DNA of 64,000 bases from Citrobacter freundii (GTDB taxonomy: Bacteria; Pseudomonadota; Gammaproteobacteria; Enterobacterales; Enterobacteriaceae): contig NZ_JAALBX010000016.1 of the NCBI RefSeq assembly GCF_011077955.1, positions 1 through 64,000 of the forward strand, read 5' to 3'. This document shows, one piece after another, positions 40,941 to 51,382 of the stretch (the stretch's first letter is position 1; the number at the start of each line of letters is the position of its first letter). Position numbers and translations under genes: made by a program. Below the pieces are notes generated by a model. That model ran no database searches. It was not told where the DNA came from and was given only the letters and a program-made list of their open reading frames with translations.

Positions 40941-41981
40941 ATGCACGTCGATCAGAATAAAATTTTAGGGTGTTTACTGGGCGCCGCCGCCGCTGACGCG
41001 ATGGGGGCCGCAACCGAGGTCAGAACCCAACAGCAAATCAAAGCGTATTTTGGCGGATGGGTGACGACATTTGTGAAACCGCCAGCGGATACCTTTGGTC
41101 GTTGCAATGAAGCAGGGATGTGCACCGATGATTTCATCCAGGCAAAATACATTATGGACGCCCTGCTTAAACATCACCGTCAGGTGAATGACGAGGTGAT
41201 GCGTGAGGCCTTTACCCGCTGGCTGGCGTACCCGTTTTATGCCAACTTTACCGGTCCTACGACGCGCGCGGCCATGAAGGCGCTGTTCAATGACAATCGC
41301 ACTTCTCTTCAGGGCGAACTTGAAGGCGAGAAGCAATCCGTGCAGATCATTAACAAAGGCAATGCGGAAGCCACCAACGGCGCAGCGATGAAAATCTGGC
41401 CGGCGGCCGTGCTTCATCCGGGCGACCTTGAGCAGGCGATTGATACGGCGCTGAAAATCACCCGCTTTACCCATAACAATGTGCTGGCGATGTCTGGCGC
41501 GGCGGCGATGGCGGCGGCGACCAGCGAAGCGCTTCGGGACAATACCAGCGCCGACAGCATCATTGCGGCGGGCATTTACGGCGCCGATCGCGGTTATATC
41601 ATGGCGCAACAGCAGGGGGCGATGATGGTTGCCGGCCCGTCGGTGGCGCGGCGTATCGAACTGGCGGTTGCCATTGGTAAGCGGCACGCCAGCTGGGAAA
41701 CCGCTATTGTGGAGATAAGCGATATCATCGGGACTGGTCTGCACGTCAGTGAAGCGGTACCCGCCGCCTTCGGCCTGTTCGCATGTTGTCCAGATTCGGC
41801 GGTTGATGCTATTATTTCGGCCGTTAATATCGGCAATGATACCGATACCGTTGCCACCATGGTTGGGGCACTTTCTGGCGCCTTCCACGGCGCGAATGCT
41901 TTCCCTGACGACTATTTAACCACGGTAAATCGAATGAATCATTTCGATTTGGCTGAGCTTGCCAGGCAGATTGCGGGGTAG
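40941..41981 (+). CDS. ADP-ribosylglycohydrolase family protein
   Basis: Member of the DraG/ARH fold, enzymes that cleave N- or O-ribosyl bonds using two Mg ions. The N-terminal GCLLGAAAADAMGA, the metal motif TDD at residues 62-64 and the C-terminal GNDTDT at 298-303 (Asp300, Asp302) are present. The usual TDDT/TDDS motif reads TDDF here: the hydroxyl residue after the two Asp is Phe65. 346 residues. With a kinase and permease it more likely cleaves a small (phospho)riboside than ADP-ribosylated protein. E. coli yegTUV has the same trio of families. Confidence 0.82.
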   Translation: MHVDQNKILGCLLGAAAADAMGAATEVRTQQQIKAYFGGWVTTFVKPPADTFGRCNEAGMCTDDFIQAKYIMDALLKHHRQVNDEVMREAFTRWLAYPFYANFTGPTTRAAMKALFNDNRTSLQGELEGEKQSVQIINKGNAEATNGAAMKIWPAAVLHPGDLEQAIDTALKITRFTHNNVLAMSGAAAMAAATSEALRDNTSADSIIAAGIYGADRGYIMAQQQGAMMVAGPSVARRIELAVAIGKRHASWETAIVEISDIIGTGLHVSEAVPAAFGLFACCPDSAVDAIISAVNIGNDTDTVATMVGALSGAFHGANAFPDDYLTTVNRMNHFDLAELARQIAG

Positions 41982-42049
41982 CCGAGCGTTTACCTTGCCG
42001 GGGACGGACTCATTCGTCCCCCTGATGGCGAATAATCGAGGTAAACAGG

Positions 42050-42772
42050 TTGCAGGTCGACAAGGCAAGTTTCACTCCGCTTTATAAGCAGTTGTTCTGG
42101 ATAATTTGCCAGCATATCCAGAATGGCACCTGGAAACCAGGCAGCCAGCTTCCCACCCAAAAAGAGATAGCCCGTACGTATAACGTCTCGTTGATCGTCG
42201 TGAAACAGGCGTGGAGTGAACTCATCAATGCCGGCGTGATCACCTCCCAGCGCGGCAGTGGTTCCGTCGTCAGCGCCGTGCCGGAAGGCGTAAGCTACGG
42301 GCATACGTTTCGCGGTATTACCAGCGATTTACGCGACGCCAGCGTGGCGATTGAAAACCGCATTCTGGATATTGGCCCGCGCCGCGCCCGTGATGCATTG
42401 GCGGATGGCCTCAGCCTGCCGTCGCATCATCAGTATCTGTTTATCTCCCGCATTCGTTATCTGAATCAGCGTCCGTTTAACCACGAAAAAATTTATCTCG
42501 ATTTGTCTTTTTTCCCGGACCTCACGCTGACCGCAGACGATCTTGCTCATCATTCTCTCTATGCCTTGCTCAATGTCAGCAGCGATTCGGCGACGGAAAA
42601 AGTGGATGCCATTCTTCCCACGCCCGATCTGTGCGAGAAACTGCAAATAGCGGCGAACAAACCGCTGCTCTCCGTCGCGCGACAAACCTTTCTTGCCGGT
42701 CAACAGCAGCCTTTTGAGTATTGCCGCTATTATGTTCTGTCAGACTATTTTGGCGAGATTCACTACCACTGA
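42050..42772 (+). CDS. GntR-family (HutC/UTRA) transcriptional regulator
   Basis: N-terminal GntR winged helix at about residues 8-75 (LYKQLFWIICQHIQNGTW, LPTQKEIARTYNVSLIVVKQAW, GSGSVV) and a C-terminal UTRA ligand-binding domain to residue 240. It probably senses the operon substrate or its phosphate. The start is TTG at 42050 with GAGGT 7-11 bp upstream; a hairpin (GGGGACG / CGTCCCC) lies just before. It follows the glycohydrolase after about 70 bp on the same strand, so it is likely part of the operon and autoregulated through the palindrome. Confidence 0.85.
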   Translation: MQVDKASFTPLYKQLFWIICQHIQNGTWKPGSQLPTQKEIARTYNVSLIVVKQAWSELINAGVITSQRGSGSVVSAVPEGVSYGHTFRGITSDLRDASVAIENRILDIGPRRARDALADGLSLPSHHQYLFISRIRYLNQRPFNHEKIYLDLSFFPDLTLTADDLAHHSLYALLNVSSDSATEKVDAILPTPDLCEKLQIAANKPLLSVARQTFLAGQQQPFEYCRYYVLSDYFGEIHYH

Positions 42773-42855
42773 CCTGCCGATTCTGGTGGGGGGATAAAAT
42801 TTACTTCACGGCAGGCTGTTCGTAGACTTGCTGCAAAAAACGACAGGAGACAGGT

Positions 42856-44160
42856 ATGTCGCTCTGGCTTTCCCATCCGCTATTGCTTCCTTCATTGGTG
42901 ATAGGCGTCACTATCGTGCTCTGGGCGACTTCCCTATTGCCGGAGTTTATTACCGCGCTGCTGTTCTTCGCGGTCGCGATGGTGGCGAAAATCGCCCCGG
43001 CGCAGACGCTGTTCGGCGGTTTTGCCTCATCGGCGTTTTGGCTGGTGTTTAGCGGATTTGTGCTTGGCGTGGCCATTCGTAAAACCGGTCTGGCGGACCG
43101 GGTGGCGATGGCGCTGTCAACGCGACTTAACGACGCCTGGTGGATGATGGTGGCAAGCGTTGTACTGCTAAGCTACGCGCTGGCGTTTGTGATGCCGTCT
43201 AACATGGGACGCATCGCGCTATTAATGCCGGTCGTGGCGGCGATGGCGAAGCGCTTTGGTATTGAGGACGGCACCCGCAGTTGGTATGGCCTGGCGTTGG
43301 CCGTGGGGTTTGGCACCTTCCAGCTTTCCGCCACTATTCTGCCCGCCAATGTGCCTAATCTTGTGATGAGCGGCGCGGCGGAGGGATCGTATGGCATTCA
43401 CCTCAATTATCTTCCTTATTTACTGCTGCATACGCCGGTGCTTGGACTGTTAAAAGGCTTTCTGCTGATCGTGCTTATCTGCTGGATCTTCCCAGGTAAA
43501 CCTACACCACCGCGCACAATTACGCCGCCTGGGCCAATGAGCCGTGCGGAAAAACGCCTGGCGTGGATGCTGCTGGTGGTGCTGACGCTTTGGGTGACGG
43601 AAAGCTGGCACGGTATCGGCCCGGCCTGGACCGGGTTGGTCGCAGCGGTGATCACGCTGCTGCCGCGCGTGGGCTTTATCAATAGCGATGAATTTGCCAG
43701 CGGGGTGAATTTCCGCACCTGTATTTACGTCGCCGGGATTTTAGGGCTTGCCATTACGGTGACGGAAACCGGGTTAGGGCGCGTGGTGGGAGAATCATTA
43801 TTAAAAGTGATGCCGCTTGATCCACAAAGGCCCTTCACCAGTTTTGTGGCCCTGACCGGCATCACCTCGGCAATGAATTTCATTATGACCGCCAACGGCG
43901 TACCGGCGCTCTTTACCACCCTGGCGCAAAGCTTCTCGCAGGCCACGGGCTTCCCGCTGCTGTCGGTTATTATGATTCAGGTGCTCGGGTATTCCACGCC
44001 GCTGTTGCCGTACCAGGCGTCGCCCATTGTGGTGGCGATGGCGCTGGGTAAAGTGCCTGCCAGAGCGGGGATAACGCTTTGTCTGGCGCTGGCGCTGGTG
44101 ACATTCCTGATATTGCTGCCGCTGGATTACGCCTGGTTCAGGCTTTTGCACCAGCTCTAA
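42856..44160 (+). CDS. DASS/SLC13-type anion permease
   Basis: Polytopic membrane protein (about 11-12 helices) resembling divalent anion:Na+ symporters of the DASS (SLC13) group. It has two half repeats with re-entrant-like Asn/Ser/Pro loops (FVMPSNMGRIALLMP in the first half; SAMNFIMTANGVPAL and LGYSTPLLPYQASP in the second). 434 residues. It follows the GntR gene after 83 bp containing a CCTGCCG / CGGCAGG inverted repeat, so transcription may be partly separate. It could import or export an anionic substrate or product; the actual anion is unknown. Confidence 0.8.
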   Translation: MSLWLSHPLLLPSLVIGVTIVLWATSLLPEFITALLFFAVAMVAKIAPAQTLFGGFASSAFWLVFSGFVLGVAIRKTGLADRVAMALSTRLNDAWWMMVASVVLLSYALAFVMPSNMGRIALLMPVVAAMAKRFGIEDGTRSWYGLALAVGFGTFQLSATILPANVPNLVMSGAAEGSYGIHLNYLPYLLLHTPVLGLLKGFLLIVLICWIFPGKPTPPRTITPPGPMSRAEKRLAWMLLVVLTLWVTESWHGIGPAWTGLVAAVITLLPRVGFINSDEFASGVNFRTCIYVAGILGLAITVTETGLGRVVGESLLKVMPLDPQRPFTSFVALTGITSAMNFIMTANGVPALFTTLAQSFSQATGFPLLSVIMIQVLGYSTPLLPYQASPIVVAMALGKVPARAGITLCLALALVTFLILLPLDYAWFRLLHQL

Positions 44161-44163
44161 AAC

Positions 44164-44192
44164 AAAAAACCCTGCCATGGCAGGGTTTTTTT
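44164..44192. terminator. Bidirectional terminator between the anion permease and tpiA
   Basis: AAAAAACCCTG / CAGGGTTTTTT stem with a CCATGG centre. A and T runs allow termination of both convergent transcripts. Confidence 0.92.
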
Positions 44193-44204
44193 ATGCTCGC
44201 GTAA

Positions 44205-44972
44205 TTACGCTTTTTTCGCTTCAGCCGCAGCCTTCACGATCACCGCGAAAGCGTCCGCTTTCAGGGAAGCGCCGCCAACCAGCGCGCCGTCGATGTCCGG
44301 CTGAGTGAACAGTTCAGCCGCGTTTGCCGCGTTCACGGAACCGCCGTACTGAATGATCACTTGATTTGCGATGTTTGCGTCAACTTTAGCGATATGGTCA
44401 CGGATAAATTTGTGAACCGCCTGAGCCTGAGCCGGGGTCGCGGATTTGCCGGTACCGATAGCCCAGACAGGTTCGTAAGCGATAACCACGCCTTCAAAGG
44501 CGCTTGCGCCCTGAGTTTTCAGCACGGCGTCAATCTGACGCGCGCATACTTCTTCAGTTTTGCCCGCTTCGTTTTCCGCTTCGGTTTCGCCGATGCATAG
44601 AACCGGGATCAGACCCTGCTCTTTCAGCACGGCGAATTTTTTAGCGATCAGTTCGTCAGATTCAGCGTGATAAGTACGACGCTCGGAGTGACCAATGATG
44701 ATGTATTTGGCGCCGATATCTTTGAGCATTTCAGCAGAGGTTTCGCCGGTGAATGCGCCAGACAGGTTAACGTCAACGTTTTGCGCACCGAGGGCGATAT
44801 GGCTACCGGAAGCTGCATGTTTTGCCTGGTCCAGATAAAGTTCCGGCGGGGCAATCGCCACACCGCAACCGTCCACACCGGCAAGCTCTTTACGCAGGTT
44901 CGCGATAAGCTCGTTTACCATATGGCGGCTGCCGTTCAGTTTCCAGTTACCCATCACTAATGGTTGTCGCAT
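44205..44972 (-). CDS. tpiA: Triosephosphate isomerase
   Basis: Interconverts dihydroxyacetone phosphate and glyceraldehyde 3-phosphate. NWKLNG (Lys11 equivalent), GHSERR with His95, and [11 protein letters not shown] with catalytic Glu167 are all present. 255 residues as in E. coli. In E. coli its downstream neighbour is cdh; here the accessory island separates the two. Confidence 0.98.
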   Translation of the reverse strand: MRQPLVMGNWKLNGSRHMVNELIANLRKELAGVDGCGVAIAPPELYLDQAKHAASGSHIALGAQNVDVNLSGAFTGETSAEMLKDIGAKYIIIGHSERRTYHAESDELIAKKFAVLKEQGLIPVLCIGETEAENEAGKTEEVCARQIDAVLKTQGASAFEGVVIAYEPVWAIGTGKSATPAQAQAVHKFIRDHIAKVDANIANQVIIQYGGSVNAANAAELFTQPDIDGALVGGASLKADAFAVIVKAAAEAKKA

Positions 44973-45079
44973 TTCAATTCTCCACGCGATTAAGCGAATT
45001 AAAGAAGATTGCTGCCATTCCGGCAGCGCGGTCTGTCAAACAGTATAGAGATTCGTACCTGAAATGGCTTTGCTTTTTG

Positions 45080-45679
45080 TCATTTATTGTTACCTTCCAG
45101 GTCTTCAGATAGCGCAAGCTTAATCGGTTCAATAGCGAAAGTTAGCCCCTTTTCGCCGTTATCTGCAATAACATACCGTATCGCGCCTACAGTCTGCTGG
45201 TAAAAGCGTTTACCCTTTGCCGCCCCGAGTAGCGCAGTCATGTTTTTCTGGCTTTGAGTTTTACTGAGCGGGACGAAAATGCGGCTGACCGCTGCCATAT
45301 ATTCCAGCGCTTTCGCTTTCGCGGCTTTTTGTTCCGGTCCCTGAATGGGCAGCCAGGTGATTTGCATGGATTTCACTTTGAGCGTGCCGCGTTCAAGTGC
45401 GCTTGAGGCATACAGATTTTCGTTGATTTTGGTGGCGGCCCGGGTAATGGCGGCCTGATCCTGACCTGACGGGATGGCGCGAAATTCGCTGAGGGTTAAG
45501 GGGGCGTTGCCTTGATTAAACTTTTCGCGAAATTGCGAAATCGTCAAATCGAAGGCCGGGGCGCCGGGCAGCAGATAAGGCGCAGCGCCGGGTGAATCTG
45601 CGGCGTTGTTATCCGGAGCGGCGAGGCCTGCCGCAACGGGCAAGCACGAGAATAAAAGGGCAAAAAGTAACTTTATCAA
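45080..45679 (-). CDS. yiiQ: DUF1454 family protein YiiQ
   Basis: Predicted secreted protein of unknown function restricted to enterobacteria. It has an N-terminal signal peptide (LLFALLFSCLPVAAGLA), then conserved blocks PYLLPGAPAFDLTISQFREKFN, KINENLYASSALERGTLK and GPEQKAAKAKALEYMAAV, and a C-terminal ADNGEKGLTFAIEPIKLALSE. TTG at 45679, with GGGAG about 9 bp upstream, gives 199 residues, the E. coli length; another TTG at 45736 would add 19. Neighbours tpiA and yiiR are as in E. coli. Confidence 0.88.
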   Translation of the reverse strand: MIKLLFALLFSCLPVAAGLAAPDNNAADSPGAAPYLLPGAPAFDLTISQFREKFNQGNAPLTLSEFRAIPSGQDQAAITRAATKINENLYASSALERGTLKVKSMQITWLPIQGPEQKAAKAKALEYMAAVSRIFVPLSKTQSQKNMTALLGAAKGKRFYQQTVGAIRYVIADNGEKGLTFAIEPIKLALSEDLEGNNK

Positions 45680-45790
45680 ACCTGACTCCCGATGACTGGT
45701 TACAGGGATTAAAACGGTAACGAGGCGGCTTGTCAAAATTGACCGGGTTCAGGGTAAACTAGGCGACACGATGATGATAAGGATAATTTT

Positions 45791-46210
45791 ATGACCCTAC
45801 AGCAATGGCTGTTCTCATTTAAGGGGCGCATTGGGCGTCGCGACTTCTGGGTGTGGATCGTTTTGTGGCTGGTGGCGATGGCGCTACTGTTTATTCTGGT
45901 GGCCAACGGCATTCTTGAAGCGCAAACGGCGGCGTTTATGCTGGTTTGCCTGCTGTGGCCGACCTCCGCCGTGGTGGTAAAACGGCTGCACGACCGCAGT
46001 AAGTCTGGCCTGTGGGCATTATTTATGATTGTGGCGTGGATGCTGCTTGCCGGAAACTGGGCGGTTTTAGGCGGCATTTGGCAATGGGTCGTCGGGCGTT
46101 TTGTTCCCACGGTTATCATCGTCATGCTGCTGCTCGACCTGGGGGCGTTTGTCGGCACCCCTGGTGAGAATAAATACGGTAAAGACACCCTGGATGTAAA
46201 ATACCGCTAA
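45791..46210 (+). CDS. yiiR: DUF805 family inner membrane protein YiiR
   Basis: Small membrane protein with about four hydrophobic helices and the DUF805 signatures FKGRIGRRDFW at the N-terminus and KRLHDRSKSGLWAL in the middle. 139 residues (E. coli about 146). Function unknown. It sits divergent from yiiQ, and its stop abuts the stop of convergent fpr. Confidence 0.9.
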   Translation: MTLQQWLFSFKGRIGRRDFWVWIVLWLVAMALLFILVANGILEAQTAAFMLVCLLWPTSAVVVKRLHDRSKSGLWALFMIVAWMLLAGNWAVLGGIWQWVVGRFVPTVIIVMLLLDLGAFVGTPGENKYGKDTLDVKYR

Positions 46211-46957
46211 TTACCAGTAATGTTCCGCCGTCATATGCCCCGGACGGCGACGCAAATGTTTGGTCATTTGCCGGGTCTCTTTCAGTAATTGTTGGGTATC
46301 CCGCACCATCTGCGGGTTTCCGCACAGCATCACGTGACTGTTGTCCGGCTGCATCGTCAGGCCCACCGCCTTTTCCAGCTCGCCATTTTCAATAAGCGCC
46401 GGAACGCGCCCGGTGAGTGCGCTTGGCGCGGTTTCCCGGCTCACTACAGTCTGGATGCGTAACTTCCCTGCATAGCGTTGTTCAAGCGCCTGCATCAGTG
46501 GTAAATAACTCAAATCAGCGGCGTAACGCGCGGCGTGCACCAGAACGATATGATTAAAGCGCTCCAGATCCTGACCATACTGGAGAATAGAAAGATAAGG
46601 GCCGATGGCGGTGCCGGTCGCCAGCATCCACAATGTGTCGCAATCCGGTACTTCTTCCAGTACAAAAAAGCCTGCCGCCTCGCTGACTATATTAATCTCA
46701 TCGCCTGGCTTCATAACATGCAGATGTGGGCTGAGTTTGCCTTCCGGCACATTGACCAGATAAAACTCCAGCGCCGGGTTATCAGGCGCATTAACGTAGG
46801 AATAAGCGCGTTGCACCCGTTCGCCGTCGATTTCGAGCCCCAGCTTGGCGAACTGACCGGCCGTAAAGGGGGCGACAGGCGCCTCGACCGTAAGACTGAA
46901 TAATGCGTCCGTCCAGTGCTGAACCTGCGTAACTTTGCCTTTTACCCATTCCGCCAT
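46211..46957 (-). CDS. fpr: Ferredoxin/flavodoxin-NADP+ reductase
   Basis: FAD enzyme passing electrons from NADPH to flavodoxin or ferredoxin, supporting anaerobic ribonucleotide reductase activation and oxidative stress defence. FAD-binding RAYSYVNAPD, NADP-binding GTAIGPYLS and CGNPQMV are present, with C-terminal ...TAEHYW stacking on the flavin. MAEWVKG at 46957 gives 248 residues as in E. coli. In E. coli it is a SoxS target; no soxbox was assigned here. Confidence 0.97.
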   Translation of the reverse strand: MAEWVKGKVTQVQHWTDALFSLTVEAPVAPFTAGQFAKLGLEIDGERVQRAYSYVNAPDNPALEFYLVNVPEGKLSPHLHVMKPGDEINIVSEAAGFFVLEEVPDCDTLWMLATGTAIGPYLSILQYGQDLERFNHIVLVHAARYAADLSYLPLMQALEQRYAGKLRIQTVVSRETAPSALTGRVPALIENGELEKAVGLTMQPDNSHVMLCGNPQMVRDTQQLLKETRQMTKHLRRRPGHMTAEHYW

Positions 46958-47050
46958 GATTAACTCCACCGATGAATACCATTTTATCTTGCTGAGATAA
47001 GCCGCAGATTTCCAGCCCAAACGGGCTGGAAAGCTCATTCAGACAAACGA

Positions 47051-48061
47051 TTACAGTATATGCGCCTGAACGTTAGCGTCTTTGCGATCGAGATAATGAA
47101 TGGATTTAATACGGCGAATGGTGCGGGATTTACCGCGAATCAACAGGGTTTCTGTCGTGGCGATATTGCCTTTGCGGCTAATACCCTCCAGCAGATCGCC
47201 TTTGGTGATGCCGGTCGCCGAGAAAATAACATTATCGCTGCGCGCCATATCGTCAAGACGCAGTACGCAGTTGGCGCTAATGCCCATCGCTTTGCAACGC
47301 GCCAGCTCCTGCTCGCCGATTCGGCGGTTCTCTTCGCTGTCGCCTTTTACGTCATGACGCGCCAACAGGCGGCCATGCATATCGCCATCCAGCGCGCGGA
47401 TCACGGCAGCGGAAACCACGCCCTCTGGCGCGCCGCCGATGCCGTACAGGACATCCACTTCACTGTCTGGCATACAGGTCAAAATTGAGGCCGCCACATC
47501 GCCGTCAGGAATAGCGAACACGCGCACGCCAAGCTTTTGCATTTCCGCTATCGTCGCATCGTGACGCGGTTTCGCAAGAATAGTGACGGTCAATTCACTA
47601 AGCGGTTTATCAAGCGCCGTGGCGATGTTTTGCAGGTTAGTCGCAAGCGGGAGAGTCAAATCGATAGCGCCTTTCGCGCCTGGCCCGACAATCAGTTTTT
47701 CCATGTACATATCCGGGGCGTTCAGGAATGTGCCTTTATCGCCTACCGCCAGTACCGCCAGCGCGTTTGCCTGGCCCATCGCCGTCATCCGCGTGCCTTC
47801 AATCGGGTCAACCGCGATATCTACCGCATCGCCCTGGCCGGTGCCGACGCGCTCGCCAATGTACAGCATCGGCGCTTCGTCGATTTCCCCTTCGCCGATG
47901 ACAATCTGCCCATCGATATTGACCTGGTTGAGCATTATGCGCATGGCATGGACCGCCGCGCCGTCAGCAGTATTTTTATCTCCACGGCCCAACCATTTGT
48001 AACCCGCCAGGGCGGCAGCTTCGGTTACGCGGGAAAATTCGATGGCAAGTTCTCGTTTCAT
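47051..48061 (-). CDS. glpX: Fructose-1,6-bisphosphatase class II
   Basis: Mn-dependent gluconeogenic phosphatase. Metal and substrate motifs DGAAVHAMR, GEGEIDEAPM, DPIEGT and YGIGGAPEGV are conserved. 336 residues as in E. coli. Third gene of glpF-glpK-glpX, 115 bp after glpK, letting glycerol carbon enter gluconeogenesis. Confidence 0.98.
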   Translation of the reverse strand: MKRELAIEFSRVTEAAALAGYKWLGRGDKNTADGAAVHAMRIMLNQVNIDGQIVIGEGEIDEAPMLYIGERVGTGQGDAVDIAVDPIEGTRMTAMGQANALAVLAVGDKGTFLNAPDMYMEKLIVGPGAKGAIDLTLPLATNLQNIATALDKPLSELTVTILAKPRHDATIAEMQKLGVRVFAIPDGDVAASILTCMPDSEVDVLYGIGGAPEGVVSAAVIRALDGDMHGRLLARHDVKGDSEENRRIGEQELARCKAMGISANCVLRLDDMARSDNVIFSATGITKGDLLEGISRKGNIATTETLLIRGKSRTIRRIKSIHYLDRKDANVQAHIL

Positions 48062-48176
48062 AGCTCACTCATTCACAAAAGAAATTGTTGCGGAGTGTAG
48101 CACAGGGGGGATAAGCCTGAAATTTGTGCGAAGGGGGAAAGAAAAAGGGACGCCAGCGGCGTCCCTGTGTGGAGGA

Positions 48177-50556
<2,380 letters not shown>

Positions 50557-50641
50557 AATCGGGTCCTGAAGGTAAAAGTGACGGTTATTGTTATTTCGGG
50601 TGCGCTACCACCCACAATGTCCTGTAGACATGGTGTTAATT

Positions 50642-50677
50642 TATCGTTAACGAACAAAAACGAGAAATATCGAAATT
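50642..50677 (-). promoter_or_regulatory. Candidate tandem GlpR operators upstream of glpF
   Basis: On the - strand, TTGTTCGTTAACGATAAA and, next to it, ATTTCGATATTTCTCG resemble the GlpR operator pattern (TTCG-T/A-rich centre-CGAA). They lie about 85-120 bp before glpF in the 417-bp divergent region shared with zapB (50557-50973). The rest of that region has AT-rich promoter-like sequence but no gene that I can see. Confidence 0.5.
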
Positions 50678-50973
50678 AAAAGTTGTGTGGTTCGTCAATA
50701 AAACGCGCGTTTTCGCGCTAATTTTGCCGGTGGCGCGCACGGAATTTCTGTTCGACGGTTTTGGTCGTTTGTTAACATTTGTCAGATTTTTTGTCCAAAT
50801 GCATTCGGCATAACCTGAAAAGTGTTGCATTTCGCAAACAGCATGGCGTGTTGCTGGACACTGGCGGCAACGCTCCATACAATCGGACTCATGTGGTGCG
50901 CACCTATTAATAAGGCGTCACCGGAGACGGTAAGGGATAGCATTCTATCAACGCCTTGCAATTCAGGAGAGGT

Positions 50974-51219
50974 ATGACAATGTCATTTGAAGTGTTTGAG
51001 AAACTGGAAGCGAAAGTACAGCAGGCTGTTGATACCATCACCCTGTTGCAGATGGAAATCGAAGAACTGAAAGAAAAGAACAACAGCCTGGCGCAGGAAA
51101 TCCAGCATGCGCAGGGTAGCCGCGAAGAGCTTGAGCGCGAAAATAACCAGTTAAAAGAACAACAGCATGTCTGGCAGGAACGTCTTCAGGCGCTGCTGGG
51201 CCGCATGGAAGAAGTGTAA
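50974..51219 (+). CDS. zapB: Cell division protein ZapB
   Basis: Coiled-coil protein that binds ZapA and bundles the Z ring. Almost the whole 81-residue chain is a heptad coiled coil ([15 protein letters not shown] ... [16 protein letters not shown]), ending LLGRMEEV as in E. coli. ATG at 50974 follows AGGAGAGG; ATG at 50980 (MSFEV) is an alternative. It is divergent from glpF and has its own terminator. Confidence 0.96.
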   Translation: MTMSFEVFEKLEAKVQQAVDTITLLQMEIEELKEKNNSLAQEIQHAQGSREELERENNQLKEQQHVWQERLQALLGRMEEV

Positions 51220-51233
51220 TTACCCCTCACGTG

Positions 51234-51260
51234 AAAAGGCACCGTTCTGGTGCCTTTTTT
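51234..51260 (+). terminator. Rho-independent terminator after zapB
   Basis: AAAAGGCACC / GGTGCCTTTT stem with a five-base loop and six T. Confidence 0.92.
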
Positions 51261-51382
51261 GTTTGCGCTCAACGCTTATGCTTTTTTCGTCTTGCCCATT
51301 CCTTTTCGTTTTTTATCCCGCTTCGTTAATCCCGTTATAGTCATTTACTACCGGCTATGACGCATTAATAAGGATAAGAAAA

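Noticed and set aside
40974-41888. 304-codon open frame on the - strand
   Set aside because: Antisense to the ADP-ribosylglycohydrolase gene; arginine/histidine-rich composition typical of shadows in GC-rich genes and no recognisable domain.
41982-42049. Possible terminator before the GntR gene
   Set aside because: The GGGGACG / CGTCCCC hairpin lacks a T tract on the + strand, so it is mentioned only as a hairpin and the regulator is kept in the operon.
51264-51382. Met box or S-adenosylmethionine riboswitch upstream of the MetQ-like gene
   Set aside because: No AGACGTCT-like tandem and no riboswitch-like structure is visible in the 120-bp gap.
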